A model generated the notes under the pieces. It had not been told where the DNA came from. It made no database searches and was given only the letters and a program-made list of their open reading frames with translations. This document shows, in pieces, positions 1 to 10,330 of a stretch of DNA of 64,000 nucleotides. The first letter of the stretch is position 1, and the number at the start of each line of letters is the position of its first letter. Position numbers and translations under genes: made by a program. The DNA is taken from NCBI GenBank assembly GCA_013350335.1, contig CM023537.1, forward strand, positions 48,420,111 through 48,484,110, written 5' to 3'. The DNA is from Chimonanthus salicifolius (lineage: Eukaryota > Streptophyta > Magnoliopsida > Laurales > Calycanthaceae).

Positions 1-456
1 GGTCTCTCTCTCTCTCTCTCATTCCCTCTTTCCAATCAGTGGTGCCTCTCCCATCGGTTCCCTTCCTTCTTCTCCCTCCTCTCCTTCACTCCTTCACCCG
101 ATTTGGCCCATTTTATGTGTGATTTTTGGATTGGTCTCACTCTAAGCTCTCTTTTGCACGGATTCGTTTCCCTTTAAGGTAATTTCTTCAACCCTTCTTC
201 TCTTTTTACCCTAGATTAAGGGATTTTTGTGAGAAATCATGGGATAGAAGTATAGAATGGCTATTGGGGCCTTATTGGGGAGAGATACATGGAGTAATTT
301 TGGGGATTCCGAAATGTGGGCATGGGTATGGACTGAGTTGTAAATGGGTTTTGGTATCCATTGGGAGGCATGTAATTTGGGAAAAAGGGTGCAATGTCGA
401 TTTTAAGGTTTATTGTTAGGGAAATTTGGGGATTTCTCATGGGTTTGGTGAATTGA
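1..456. other. CT-rich segment, possible LTR fragment of another element
   Basis: No gene is visible. The segment opens with a short CT microsatellite and pyrimidine-rich sequence, followed by a stretch resembling the transcribed leader of plant Ty3/gypsy LTRs. Homology with the second LTR copy near 15055 starts only at about 457, so this stretch is foreign to that LTR. It may be the end of another element inserted in it, or a divergent part. The assignment is inference. Confidence 0.3.
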
Positions 457-2099
457 ACCGAGCGACTAAGCAGTCATTACTGATGAACCACCGGGTGACT
501 AAGCGCCACCTCAAATGGTATCACCGAGTGACCAGCGCCACTATGGATGATAGTGTGGCCCAGAGGTTACGATACTGAATTTAAAAACACAATGCGTAAA
601 AATAAAAACACAATTGTTAGATGGGGTTAATCTTTCCCCTCTTTTAATTAAAAGCTGAAAAATAAGTTTTGAACATAAAATAAAATGATTTTAAAGGTAT
701 AACTTAAAATTTAGGAGAGAAGCCTACCCTCCCTTTATTTTGAAAAATTCAATTTTAAAACTCAATACTAAGCTATTCTTAAACTACTACGGAGTTATTA
801 AAATTAAAAATAGAATCATTTCGGTACCTCACACGCAAAAATCAGTTGAGATTTGGCCTTGTTTTGAAAACCCGATGTAGACGTGGGAAAGTCGAGCGTC
901 TGCTGTTGTTAGACGTTGGAACCGAACGAAAATGAAAAGAAGGAAAAGAAATAAAAGAAAAGAAGAAAGAGAGAGCGATGGAAGAGAGAGAGTTGCTGCT
1001 GCCTCTTTTTTTTTCCTTCTTCTGCTTCTTGCAAACGTAAAGAAGGAAAAATAAAAGGAAGAGAAGAAAGCGAAAGACAGAGAGAGGCGTTGGAGGCAGC
1101 ATTTTTTTTTTTTCTTTCTTTCCTTTAACTCCCCCTCATGCCTCCTCCTTACAATTTATAGCCGCATGGAAGTCACCTTGTGCACCCACGTTGCACATCT
1201 AGTACTATAGACTAATAGGATAGCTTAGATATTATCTTAAGATTTTTTTATTTCATTATTATTTTCTTTGAACTAATACCTCTTACGTCCTTTGTCAATT
1301 CTATGTATTTCAGGGTCCCACTAATTTAATCTAAATAGTCCACTAGGTCATATATTAAATTATAAGCATAGTATTAAATTTTGAATAGAAACTCACTCAA
1401 CAACTCAGTGTTTTAATCGAAAGACATCGATTTGACAAAATTTCTTAATTTTAAATAATCTCTCAGAGAAAATCTAATTTTATAATTAGATATATTAAAT
1501 TAGTCTCGTAAAAACATTCTAAAGTTTCAAAGTGTTTTGGAGTAAAAAACCACTCCATCTAAATGACAGAATATTCAACGGCTCACATTTTTTGACGTAA
1601 AATAACTATTAAAAAACTTGATATTTTGAAAATCTGAAGATACCAAAGGCTCAGTTATATTACAGATTGAATATTAACTCCCTCCGTTTATTTTTAAGAT
1701 TCTGTCTTCCTTATCAAAGTGTGGTTTTGCCACCTATAAAATTTTAGGCAGTGAAAATAGGTAGAATTAGGTCGATATTGACATTTCGTCAAGTCTGGAA
1801 TTTAAAAATAATGTAAGATCTAAAATTTGGAGTTGAAATGAGATTAAATGACTGAGTTTCCAAAGCAACCATGTTTTAACCTTAAAACAATGTTATTAAT
1901 ATTCATAACTTGTTATTATACATTTAAAATTTCATTTGAAAGAGTTTTTGGACTCGGATCGAGTCAGACTCAGACTCATTGAGAAGCTCATTCAATATTC
2001 TTCATGATTAACATAACAAAAATTATAATTATTGACTAAAAATATTTAATTAATTAAAATTAATCTAAATTAACCACTAATTTGTGCTGGAATATCACA
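457..2099 (-). repeat. 3' LTR of element A (truncated at its distal end)
   Basis: About 1.6 kb here is repeated in the same orientation at 15055-16661. Both copies end with the same terminus, TATCACA on the plus strand, which is TGTGATA at the LTR start on the minus strand. A purine tract and the GACGAAATTT motif typical of gypsy 3' ends flank it at 2100-2140. Inside are short tandem units of the form GGTGACTAAGCGCCACC (457-560) and a purine-rich block (900-1100). One copy has a roughly 40-base indel near 1020-1060. The low-coordinate end of the LTR is missing. Confidence 0.75.
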
Positions 2100-2154
2100 C
2101 CCCACCCCCGTTAAATAAATTTCGTCCTGAAATTTTCACAAAATATTCATACCT

Positions 2155-3570
2155 TTAATCAGTAAAGAGATTGGGGTATAATTTTCGTATTGTTGACTCC
2201 GGCTCCCACGTTATATGTCGGGTCTCGCGATGTTGCCACAGTACTTGTACAATCGGTATAGTCTTTCGTCGTAGTACTTGAGTTCGGGTGCCTTGAATCT
2301 CAATAGGAACTTCTTCAAAAGTCAAATTCCTTGGAGATTTCAATATCTTCCACATTTATCACATGAGATGGGTCTGGTTCGTAATTCCGAAGCATAGACA
2401 CATGAAATGCGTTGTGTACCTTTCCCAGACTTGGAGGTAATGCTAGTTGGTAAGCAACTTCTCCAATTTTCTTGAGGATCTCATACGGTCCAATGTATCG
2501 AAGTGATAATTTCCCTTTACGTCCAAACCTCAGTATTTCATGACCGTAGGGTTGCACGTAAGAATACAAAGTCTCCCACTTCAAATTCCAACGGCCTTAA
2601 CCTTTTGTCATTGTAACTTTTCTATCGGCTTTGGGCAGTTTTAAGACGTTGCCTTATGATTTCCACATGTTCTGCTATCTCACGTACCATTTTCGGTCCT
2701 AACAGTGCTTTATCTCCTACCTCTGTCCAACATAGGAGTGATCTACAAGGTCTACCGTATAAAGTCTCGTATGGTGCCATTTGTATACTTGTTTGGTAAT
2801 TATTGTTGTATACAAATTCAATCAAGGCCAGATGATCTTCCCAATTTCCTTGCATGTCCATAACACATGGTCTCAACATTTTCTCCAGTGTTTGAATGGT
2901 CCTTTCAGACGACCATCTGTCTGAGGGTGAAATGTTGTGCTGAAACATAACTTTGTAATCCTTATCAAAATCGAGAAACAAATCGGGTATCTCTATCTGA
3001 CACAATAGAGACTGGTACTCCATGTAGTTGAACTATCTCTTTAACGTAGATCTTGCTCAGAGTATCCAACAAATCTTTCTTCTTAATAGGTAGAGAGTGA
3101 GCTGACTTCGTATGTCGGTCAATAATTATCCATATTGAATCATTCTTTTTGGTAGACTTAGGGAATCTTGTCACAAAATCCATTGTGATGTGTTCCCACT
3201 TCCACTTGGCTACTGGGAAAGGTTGTGTCAATCCACCTAGTCGTTGATATTCAACTTTAATTTATTGACAAGTTAAACATTTGGACACAAAATGTGCCAC
3301 TTCCTTTTTCATTCCTTTCCACCAGAATTGTCAACATAAATCATGATACATCTTTGTGCTACCAGGGTGGACCGAAAATTTAGAGTGATGATAGTGATTG
3401 AGTACTTTTTCTCTGCAGTCTTCAGATTCTGGTACGAATGGTCTTCCTTTGAATGTTAAACCTCCATCGGGTCTAACCTTCCAATTTTCCAATTCCACTC
3501 GATTAGATAGTTGTGTTATTATCTTCTGAGCTTCAGGATCACTGTGCTGTCTTTCCAACACAATTCCGAC
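2155..3570 (-). pseudogene. Element A integrase and chromodomain-like C-terminus
   Basis: This is the broken 3' part of pol. The zinc-binding N-terminal region of integrase lies at about 3331-3561, with the VHPGSTKMYHDL stretch. The catalytic core is at 2965-3231 ([15 protein letters not shown], then [14 protein letters not shown]) and continues in another frame at 2622-3023 (SSERTIQTLEKMLRPCV, APYETLYGRPCRS). The conserved LSLRYIGPYEIL and HVSMLRNYEPD blocks are at 2315-2584. The end (2155-2330) reads IPIVQVLWQHRETRHITWEP, a chromodomain-like tail. At least three frame changes are needed to follow it. Confidence 0.8.
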
Positions 3571-3579
3571 AATTTCAAG

Positions 3580-5480
3580 TTACAACACTAGATTTTGAAT
3601 CCATGCTGACTCCCTGCTTTCAATTAATTCCAGATCATAGTTGGACAAGACTTCGAGTAATTTCCATTGTAAAGATGCTACTTTGGCAACATCACCACGT
3701 GACTTCCTGCTTAAGGCATCTGCCACCACATTAGCTTTCCTTGGATGGTAGGAGAGTTGAAAGTCATAATCTCCTAAATATTCCATCCATCTCCATTGTC
3801 TCATATTTAAATCCTTTTGAGTGAACAGATATTTGAGACTATGGTGGTCAGAATAGACATTGAACCACTCACCATAAAGGTAATGTCTCCACAATTTCAG
3901 TGCGAACACCACAACTGCCAATTCCAGATCGTGCGTTGGCAAGTTTTGCTCGTGCCTTTTCAACTGTCTCGATTCATAAGCAACAACTTTCTCTTCTTGC
4001 ATCAGAACACAACCTAATCCAAACTTAGAGGCATCACAATAGACCTCGTAATGCGTCCTTGTTCTGGTATAGTTAGTATAGGAGAAATGGTTAGTTTTTT
4101 CTTAAGGTCTTGAAATGCTTCCTCACATGTTTCTGTCCATTTAAATTTGACATCTTTGTGGGTCAAGCGAGTCATTGGTACAGCAATCTGAGAGAAATGT
4201 GGGATAAATTTTTGATAATATCCAGCCAAACCAAGAAAACTCTAAATTTTCGTGACATTTTTGGGTCTTTTCAAGTTCATAACTATTTCCACTTTTGCTG
4301 GATCTATTGAAATTCCATTCGCCACCAAGAAATTGGACTTCGGTTAGCCAAAATAAACATTTACTGAGCTTGACGTACAATTGGTGATCTCATAAAGTCT
4401 GTAAAATGGTGTGTAAATGTTGCTCGTGTTCTTCTTCAGACGGTGAGTATATCAGAATGTCGTCAATGAAGACGATTGCAAACTCCCGTAAATAAGGTCG
4501 GAAGATCTGATTCATCAAATCCATGAAGGTAGCTGGTGCATTAGTCACTTCGAATGGCATGACCAAAAACTCATACAGGCCATACTGAGTGCGAAACGCA
4601 GTCTTCGGAATATCCTCCTTCCTTACTCGAAGTTGGTGATATCCCGATCTGAAGTCGATTTTTGAGAAACACCTTGCCCCTCTCAACAAATCGAATAAAT
4701 CGTCTATTCTAGGTAACAGATATTTATTTTTAATAGTGACCTAATTCAAAGGTCAATAGTTTATGTACATCCTCAAAGATTCATCTTTCTTTTTTACAAA
4801 GTGAGCAGGTGCACCCCGAGGCGAATTGCTTATACGGATAAAACCAAGTTGGAGAAGCTCATCTATCTGTTTTGCCAACTCTTTCTGTTCTGCTGGTGTC
4901 ATGGATATAGGAGATGTTCCAGGCTATAAATCAATTACAAAATCAATCTCTCGGCGTGGAGGCAAACCACTGAGTTTATCCTGGAAAACATCCGGAAATT
5001 CACAAACCACCTAAGGTAAAATAGATTCTACTCATTCGACATCCCCCCATCCCATACTGGCCACTACTCTACCAGGGTACGCCTAACTTCACTCTCACCA
5101 TATCATATGGTATCAACTTCTCCGCAAACCTACACTTGGTTGTAGATGTCCCATATATCTTTCTTTGCAGACAATCTATCATAATTTGATGTGCAGTTAA
5201 CCAATTCATGCATAAAATGACATCTAAATCCATCATCTCTATGACAAGAAGTCATATATCATATCTAAGTCACCCATTTTTAGAATACAGGATCTGCACA
5301 CCCGATCCACTCGTACCTCTTTTCCTAATGGTGACATTACCGTTAAAGGTGTCAAGGCAATTACTGAGGGTAAACCAATTTATCCCGACATGACTTAGAG
5401 ATAAATGAATGAGAACACTGGTATCAACTAATACTTGTGCCATGTAACTAAAGAGAGGTATGATACCTTCCATCACAGCG
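3580..5480 (-). pseudogene. Element A protease, reverse transcriptase and RNase H
   Basis: The middle of pol is decayed. The protease region (about 5290-5480) has DTS where retropepsins have DTG or DTA. Reverse transcriptase spans about 4300-4990 and shows [19 protein letters not shown], the FIDDILIY catalytic box near 4460 and [16 protein letters not shown]. RNase H spans about 3660-4080 with the [20 protein letters not shown] and [20 protein letters not shown] blocks. In-frame stops and shifts interrupt it, including one in the region before the polymerase core. It is not functional as written. Confidence 0.8.
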
Positions 5481-6638
5481 TTCTCAACTGGTTCCCCCTT
5501 CCGAGTTCCCATGGTGTATACTCTCCCTCGGGTTGTCGGAGGGCAGCCATGTCCTCTCGGTTGACCGATCCTTTGTGGCACACTTCTAGATGCTGCTGAA
5601 CCTCTGGAGGGTGGCGGAGTAGACTGCACCTGAGACTGTTCCGGTCTGACATTCTGATTAAATCCTGCCACATTGTTCTGATTGTTAGGATAAGGACAAT
5701 CTTTATTATAGTATCCCATTTGCTTGCATCTGAAACATGTTCAGTTGTCAGCTGTTGGTGGATTGTTCTGTGGACACTGTCTCACTTGTGTGACCTGGCT
5801 GGTTACACGTGTAACATATCACTGGTCTTAGTCCAGTGTTGCTAGTTTGTCCCACAAATGTTTGTCCTTTCTTGGAGAATGAACCCTTGTTAAACCTCCA
5901 TCTTTTGTTAGGCAAAGGTGGTTTCTGATTATTTCTCGGACGAGATCGATCCACATTCCTGTTAGTTGTGTCAACAGCTTCTATCATGAAGGCTCAGTTG
6001 AGTGCCTCTTCCAGAGTGGCAAATTGCGTTCCTGCCATTTGTTGCTAAAAATAAAGACGAAGCCCTTCAATGTAGTGTTGAATCTTTTCCTCTTCAGTAT
6101 CAAAAAGTCGTAGTACGTACTGACAAAGATTTAGGAATTTTGAAGAATACTGGACCACTGTGTCGGACCCCTGCTTCAACTCGAGAAATTGTTTCCTCTT
6201 AGCATCTCTTATTACTTTCGAATAGTAGCGGGCAAGGAAAGCTCCTCCCAAGTCATCGATTCTCAGTTTCTTGCATTAAGTCTGACTTCCCACCATTCGT
6301 ATGCATTTCCTTCCAGTTGATAGGTGGCTAATGTCACCTTATACTCTTCTACAGTATCTAGTGTGTCAACTATTCGACCAATCTGATTGATCCAGTTTTC
6401 TGCTTCGACTGGATCCGCATTCCCAGTGAAAGTCAGTGGATTCAACTGCCTGAACTTTTTCATAGCTGTGGTAGCTCTTCCTTCGAGGGTCCTCTCCTGA
6501 GGTTGGTGGAGATCATCCACTATCCTTTGGAAATCTTCCACCGTAAATTTGTATGGCATCTAAGGGGTCAGGTCGATTTTCAGGAAGTGGAACCGTACTT
6601 TTCCCCTGACTCCCTGATTCTCCAGTTGACACAGACAT
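5480..6638 (-). pseudogene. Element A gag (capsid and nucleocapsid), broken
   Basis: The frame probably starts at the ATG complementary to 6636-6638. A frameshift near 6565 joins it to the retrotransposon gag domain, with LTFTGNADPVEAENWINQI and YQLEGNAYEWWEVRL at about 6270-6480. A second block lies at 6045-6251 (GGAFLARYYSKVIRDAKRKQFLELKQG in shortened form). Nucleocapsid zinc knuckles of the CX2CX4HX4C type occur at about 5700-5830 (CYTCNQPGHTSEQC after a frame change, then CFRCKQMGYYNKDC, which has Y at the His position). Capsid and RNA-packaging roles follow from the family. Frame changes make it a pseudogene. Confidence 0.75.
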
Positions 6639-6949
6639 TTCCTGTAGTCATCATTGTATAACATAATTCATTCAAACAAAAGTTTATCAAGTAACAAGAT
6701 AAACAAACATACTTTATATATCACATATCAGAGGAGTTACTTAGTCTCTATAGATGTCAGTTACAAAAGAGTATATACATACATTCCTTTTTCACCAAAG
6801 TTTCCCCAAAAAGTTTCCTTCCTAGGACCTTTCCCCATCTTTTTACATTTTTACATGTATACACATATGTATATTTTTACACCGATCTTTTCCTAATTGG
6901 CTGTATTTCTATCCTTCTTTCTAGTCTCCCCCTGTTCGAAGGTAAGTCT
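6639..6949. other. Element A spacer between the accessory frame and gag
   Basis: About 310 bases separate the stop of the accessory zinc-knuckle frame from the gag start. The stretch is AT-rich, with repeated TATACATA-like strings and no long frame. I see no splice site or promoter that I could defend. Confidence 0.4.
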
Positions 6950-7594
6950 TCAGAAGTGAGTCCTGACTGATATAGGCAAGCTTCTTCTTGGTGACCAAAT
7001 AATCCACATAACTTGACATGGAACAGGTACTGCAACTCTCATGAAGGGACAATTCACATTTAGATGCCCGATTATTCCACATATTGGGCAAAGCTGGGTA
7101 ATAGGATAGGGACAATATTCAACAATGTGCCCTACTTGTTAACAGTTCTCGCAGACATTCTCAGGTACCGGTTCTACAGCAAGAGATTCTAGTTTCATAA
7201 TTAGATGTGCAATTGAGGGTTCTATTATTGGTGGTGCAATTAAGGGTTCTACAACTGGGGGTTCTGGCTCCTCCACTGGTGGTGAGGGTGTATCAGGAGG
7301 ATACTCATATGATGGTCTATCAGGGGAATACTGGGGTGATGAGGTATGGGTCTCACTATTCTCTTCTTCCTCTGGGTCAGATTCTGATATAATCCAATGA
7401 GTCTCACTATTAGAAGATATTTCTAGTACTTTTCCTTTTTCAGATTTTGAAGTCATATGGGTTTTAATCTCCTCTGGATCGGATTCTGATGTCCATGATA
7501 CTGAGTCGGAGTCACTAGGTGAAGAAGGTATCACCAATGGACTAGAAGGGGTGCCTTTTCCTGCTACTGAAGCTGATAGTCTATCGTTAGACAT
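6950..7594 (-). pseudogene. Accessory ORF upstream of gag with two CCHC zinc knuckles (one stop)
   Basis: A 214-codon frame lies between the primer-binding site and gag of element A. It starts MSNDRLSASVAGKG. The first half is rich in Ser, Asp and Glu, and the middle is Pro-rich (YEYPPDTPSPPVEEPEPPVV). The C-terminal part holds two perfect CX2CX4HX4C knuckles: CENC..QVGH..EYC and CPICGIIGHLNVNC. One in-frame TAA falls in the first knuckle, directly after its second Cys, where CAA would restore the spacing. The frame then runs on to a stop at 6950-6952. The element's own gag carries a separate pair of knuckles. Nucleic-acid binding is inferred from the knuckles only. I do not recognise the family. 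Upstream extra ORFs are known in Tat/Ogre-type elements, but I cannot say whether this is related. Confidence 0.7.
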
Positions 7595-7724
7595 TGTTGT
7601 CCAAAAATAAAACAGCAGTTAGTAATGGAGGAAATAGATAATAATAATGCACTAAATAAACTCACACCCACAAATCACTACTAAGCTTGTATAGTCCCAT
7701 CACAGTCCGAGAGCTTGAACCTAA

Positions 7725-7738
7725 GCTCTGATATCACC
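7725..7738 (-). other. Primer-binding site of element A
   Basis: On the minus strand the sequence reads GGTGATATCAGAGC, close to the initiator-tRNA-Met complement TGGTATCAGAGC used by many plant LTR elements. It lies two bases inside the LTR end at 7741, in the expected orientation for minus-strand element A. Confidence 0.7.
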
Positions 7739-7740
7739 TT

Positions 7741-8430
7741 TGTCAGGACCCGATGCCGTAGGTGGGCGCGGGACGCGACTAATTTTTTTTTTTTTTAACC
7801 TTAACCTAATGATTCACTAATTCCATAACATACTACCCATGTGAGTCTAATACCTATGTGAGATATCCATGTGTTAAATATTCCTAAACATAATCAGCAA
7901 AGTCATCCGAACAGTTTTCACTCATACACATGGAAGTAATATATTGAGCACACCAACACACAAACATACTACATGGAAGTATCAAACTTACAGACATAAG
8001 TTTTTATGCCACATGAGGCATATTTATTATCAAAATACATAGAATAGTCCATAGATTCATTTTGTTTCCTCGAGCGGGAAACTATAGGAAACATCCGAGT
8101 TTGACTCGCAGCGAGGCACCATTGGTTCATCCATTCCTTCCTCTAGTTCATATCCTGCAATGTAAGGGACGTGACCAATAGCCTAGTGGGGAGAGCTCAC
8201 CATAAAATCCAATATACAATATTCATGGAATAAATAGCAATGTGTGTTCCGTGAATGAAATGCAGTTAATCCACTTAACTCATTTTCACCATATCATCCA
8301 ACATAAGTAATACATGAAACAATAAACAATGCATGTTTCATGAATGTAATGTAGTTAATCCACTTAATCCATGTTCACCCAAGGATCACTGTCAAAGGTG
8401 TATTACCAATTTTTTTTTGGGTCAGCCCCC
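7741..8430 (-). repeat. 5' LTR of element A, gag-proximal part
   Basis: The LTR end is TGTCAGGACCCG on the plus strand, i.e. ...CCTGACA on the minus strand, directly next to the primer-binding site. The sequence runs up to about 8430, where a poly-T stretch marks a likely junction. It contains a direct duplication with a period of about 90 bases (8229-8290 and 8319-8380, around GAATGNAATGNAGTTAATCCACTTAA). No counterpart is seen in 457-2099, so the two LTR parts visible here are complementary. The upper boundary is approximate. Confidence 0.55.
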
Positions 8431-9009
8431 ATTTAGCAACTTGTAAGTGCATAAGGTCTCCACGAACCCGGTCTAGTAGCCCATCCAACACCAACTGGTT
8501 GACGGCGGTCGACCACAACTAATTTCAAGGAATGCCATGAAAGTGGGGTTTGAAGAACCCCAAGAAGATGCTTAAACCAAAGGAAAAAGTAGATTACAAT
8601 AAAAACCTCTTCACCTGATCCCCTTATTAGAGAGTTTGTCAATTTTAATAGAATTGAAATGTTATATTTGAGAATCCTTGGAACGTAGTTAGTTACTTTG
8701 CTCAGTGCATAACTCCAATGTGCTTGAGTGGAGTATGTAACATCTTGAGTGTTATTTTGAGAAATATCATTGCTATTGTTTGACAGGTGATTTGAAATTA
8801 AGATGTAGGGAATAAAATTTCCCAAATGTTCAACTTTTAAGGGAGACTCTGTCGAAATTTCGGTAGAAATATCGAACTATAATCGTTTAGATCTCCTTAT
8901 TAGTTGTGGTGATAAGTTTTGAAATTAGAAAAAAATAAAATGAGAAATCCACACGTGGCGGATAGTGACGTGTCGATGTCAAGGGTTTGTTGCGGGGCGG
9001 GGCGTTACA
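8431..9009 (+). repeat. 5' LTR of element B, 3' portion
   Basis: The segment ends GGGGCGGGGCGTTACA at 9009, three bases before the plus-strand primer-binding site. It contains GGGAGACTCTGTCGAAATTTCGG and CACACGTGGCGGATAG, of the type seen near the 3' end of plant gypsy LTRs. The expected LTR start (TGTAATGACCC, present at 13949) is not found upstream, so this LTR is truncated. A small open frame on the opposite strand here has no recognisable product. Confidence 0.5.
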
Positions 9010-9012
9010 GTA

Positions 9013-9024
9013 TGGTATCAGAGC
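9013..9024 (+). other. Primer-binding site of element B
   Basis: TGGTATCAGAGC is an exact match to the 12-base initiator-tRNA-Met complement common in plant retrotransposons. It lies three bases after the LTR end and about 270 bases before gag. Confidence 0.85.
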
Positions 9025-9295
9025 ACGGTTCAACTCTCTGACTGTGAGTATGGGAAAAAAAAAAGTGAAAATAATGTCAAGAGTCTATTATTATCCCCTT
9101 GGTTTGGATAAGGACTAATGGAACCATGTGGGAGAGTAGGTTTAATTCTTTGGACCAATGATGGGAATGAGATGATATACATGATGTTGATAGTCTAAGT
9201 GGTCCCCCATGCTCGGTCCTCACGATGATACTATTGTGATTCTTTGACTCTCATCTAATTATAGGCTGCTTATATAATTATCTTGTGAACAGACA

Positions 9296-10330
9296 ATGGC
9301 AAGCACTCCGAACAAAAACAATGAGGAAAATCGAGAAGGTGGAGTGATTGTTGTATCTCAACAAATGAATGCGGAACATGATGGCGTGTTCCAAACCATC
9401 AAAGAGACTTTAGACGCCATGCAACTCACAACACAGAACCAACAAGCTACCTTAGAGGTTGTGCAGCAGAGTTTACAGGCTATACAAGCTATTCCCTCTA
9501 ATCCTCCAAATACGAGGGCAATAATGGTTGTTCGAGAATTTAAACATCTGAATCCTCCAACTTACATGGGAGAGCCAGATCCGATGATGGCGGAAGAATG
9601 ACTAGAACAAATTGAAATTAACCTAAATACTTTGATGTTTAAGGACAATGAGGCTAGAATTCTGATGGCTACTTATTAGTTGGCGGGAGATGCCAAGCGT
9701 TGGTGGTTGTTTGAGGCTGAAACGCGTCCAGACACAACGAAGACTTGGAAAGGGTTCAAGGAGTTGTTCTTAGCAAAATACTTTCCTCCTGTGGTGCGAG
9801 AAGAAAAAATGGTAGAATTCTTGGCTTTAGTATAAGGCCGTGACACAGTAGCTCAATACGAGGCTAAGTTCTCAAAGTTAGCTCGTTTTGCCCCAGTGGT
9901 GAAAGACAAAAAAATGAAGGTCTGGAGATTTGAGGAAGGATTGAATCCAATTCTTCGTACTCATGTTGTTGGAGATAGATTCACCTCCTATGCTGATGTA
10001 GTGGAGAGAGCACTGAAGATTGAGGCTTCATTGGGAATGACCAGTGAAGACCAAAGCCAGATGTTCACCAGCAGTGATCGAAAGAACTTCAGACACTTCA
10101 AGAATAGAAAAATGCATCCTTATCAGAATAAGAGTGCTTCTCCCGGACCACGACCATCTTCATCGGGACCTACCGGTAGTTTCGAGTGAAAGCCTATACA
10201 GTGTTATTTTTGTGGCCAGATGGGTCATTCAGCCAGATAGTGTCTGCGCCCGAATAATCATCGTTGTTTCAACTATGGAAAGACTGGCCATGTGACAAAA
10301 TTTTGCAGACATAATGACAGTTCGAGTAAT
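9296..10330 (+). pseudogene. Element B gag, five nonsense codons
   Basis: The frame starts MASTPNKNNEENREGG at 9296. It runs through the gag core (REFKHLNPPTYMGEPDP; LAGDAKRWWLFEAE; GFKELFLAKYFPP; FEEGLNPILRTHVVGDRFTS) to the nucleocapsid. Stops occur at 9599, 9677, 9833, 10187 and 10238, all in the same frame and without indels. Each is one G:C-to-A:T transition from a plausible Trp, Gln or similar codon. The first zinc knuckle, CYFCGQMGHSAR*C, keeps its spacing around the stop. The second, CFNYGKTGHVTKFC, has Tyr in place of the second Cys, again explained by G to A. Gag packages element RNA in this family; this copy is dead. Confidence 0.85.

Larger units (their letters stand above)
2100..7740 (-). 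mobile_element. Ty3/gypsy chromovirus (element A), internal region
   Basis: Reading the minus strand, the order is: primer-binding site (7725-7738), an accessory zinc-knuckle frame, gag, protease, reverse transcriptase, RNase H, integrase, chromodomain-like C-terminus, then the polypurine side and LTR at 2099. Domain order and the chromodomain-like tail place it in the chromoviruses, probably the Tekay/Del type (inference from family knowledge). Frames are broken by many stops and several frameshifts, so it cannot make its own proteins. The 5' LTR side begins at 7741. Confidence 0.85.

Noticed and set aside
842..1102. Frame of 86 codons on the minus strand
   Set aside because: It lies in the purine-rich block of an LTR, has low-complexity composition and no counterpart frame of the same type in the second LTR copy.
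1676..1700. CTCCCTCCGT string resembling a Stowaway MITE end
   Set aside because: It occurs at the same place in both LTR copies, and no opposite terminal repeat or TA-flanked end was found.
8433..8825. 130-codon frame on the minus strand
   Set aside because: No domain, and it overlaps plus-strand LTR sequence of element B; taken as a chance frame.
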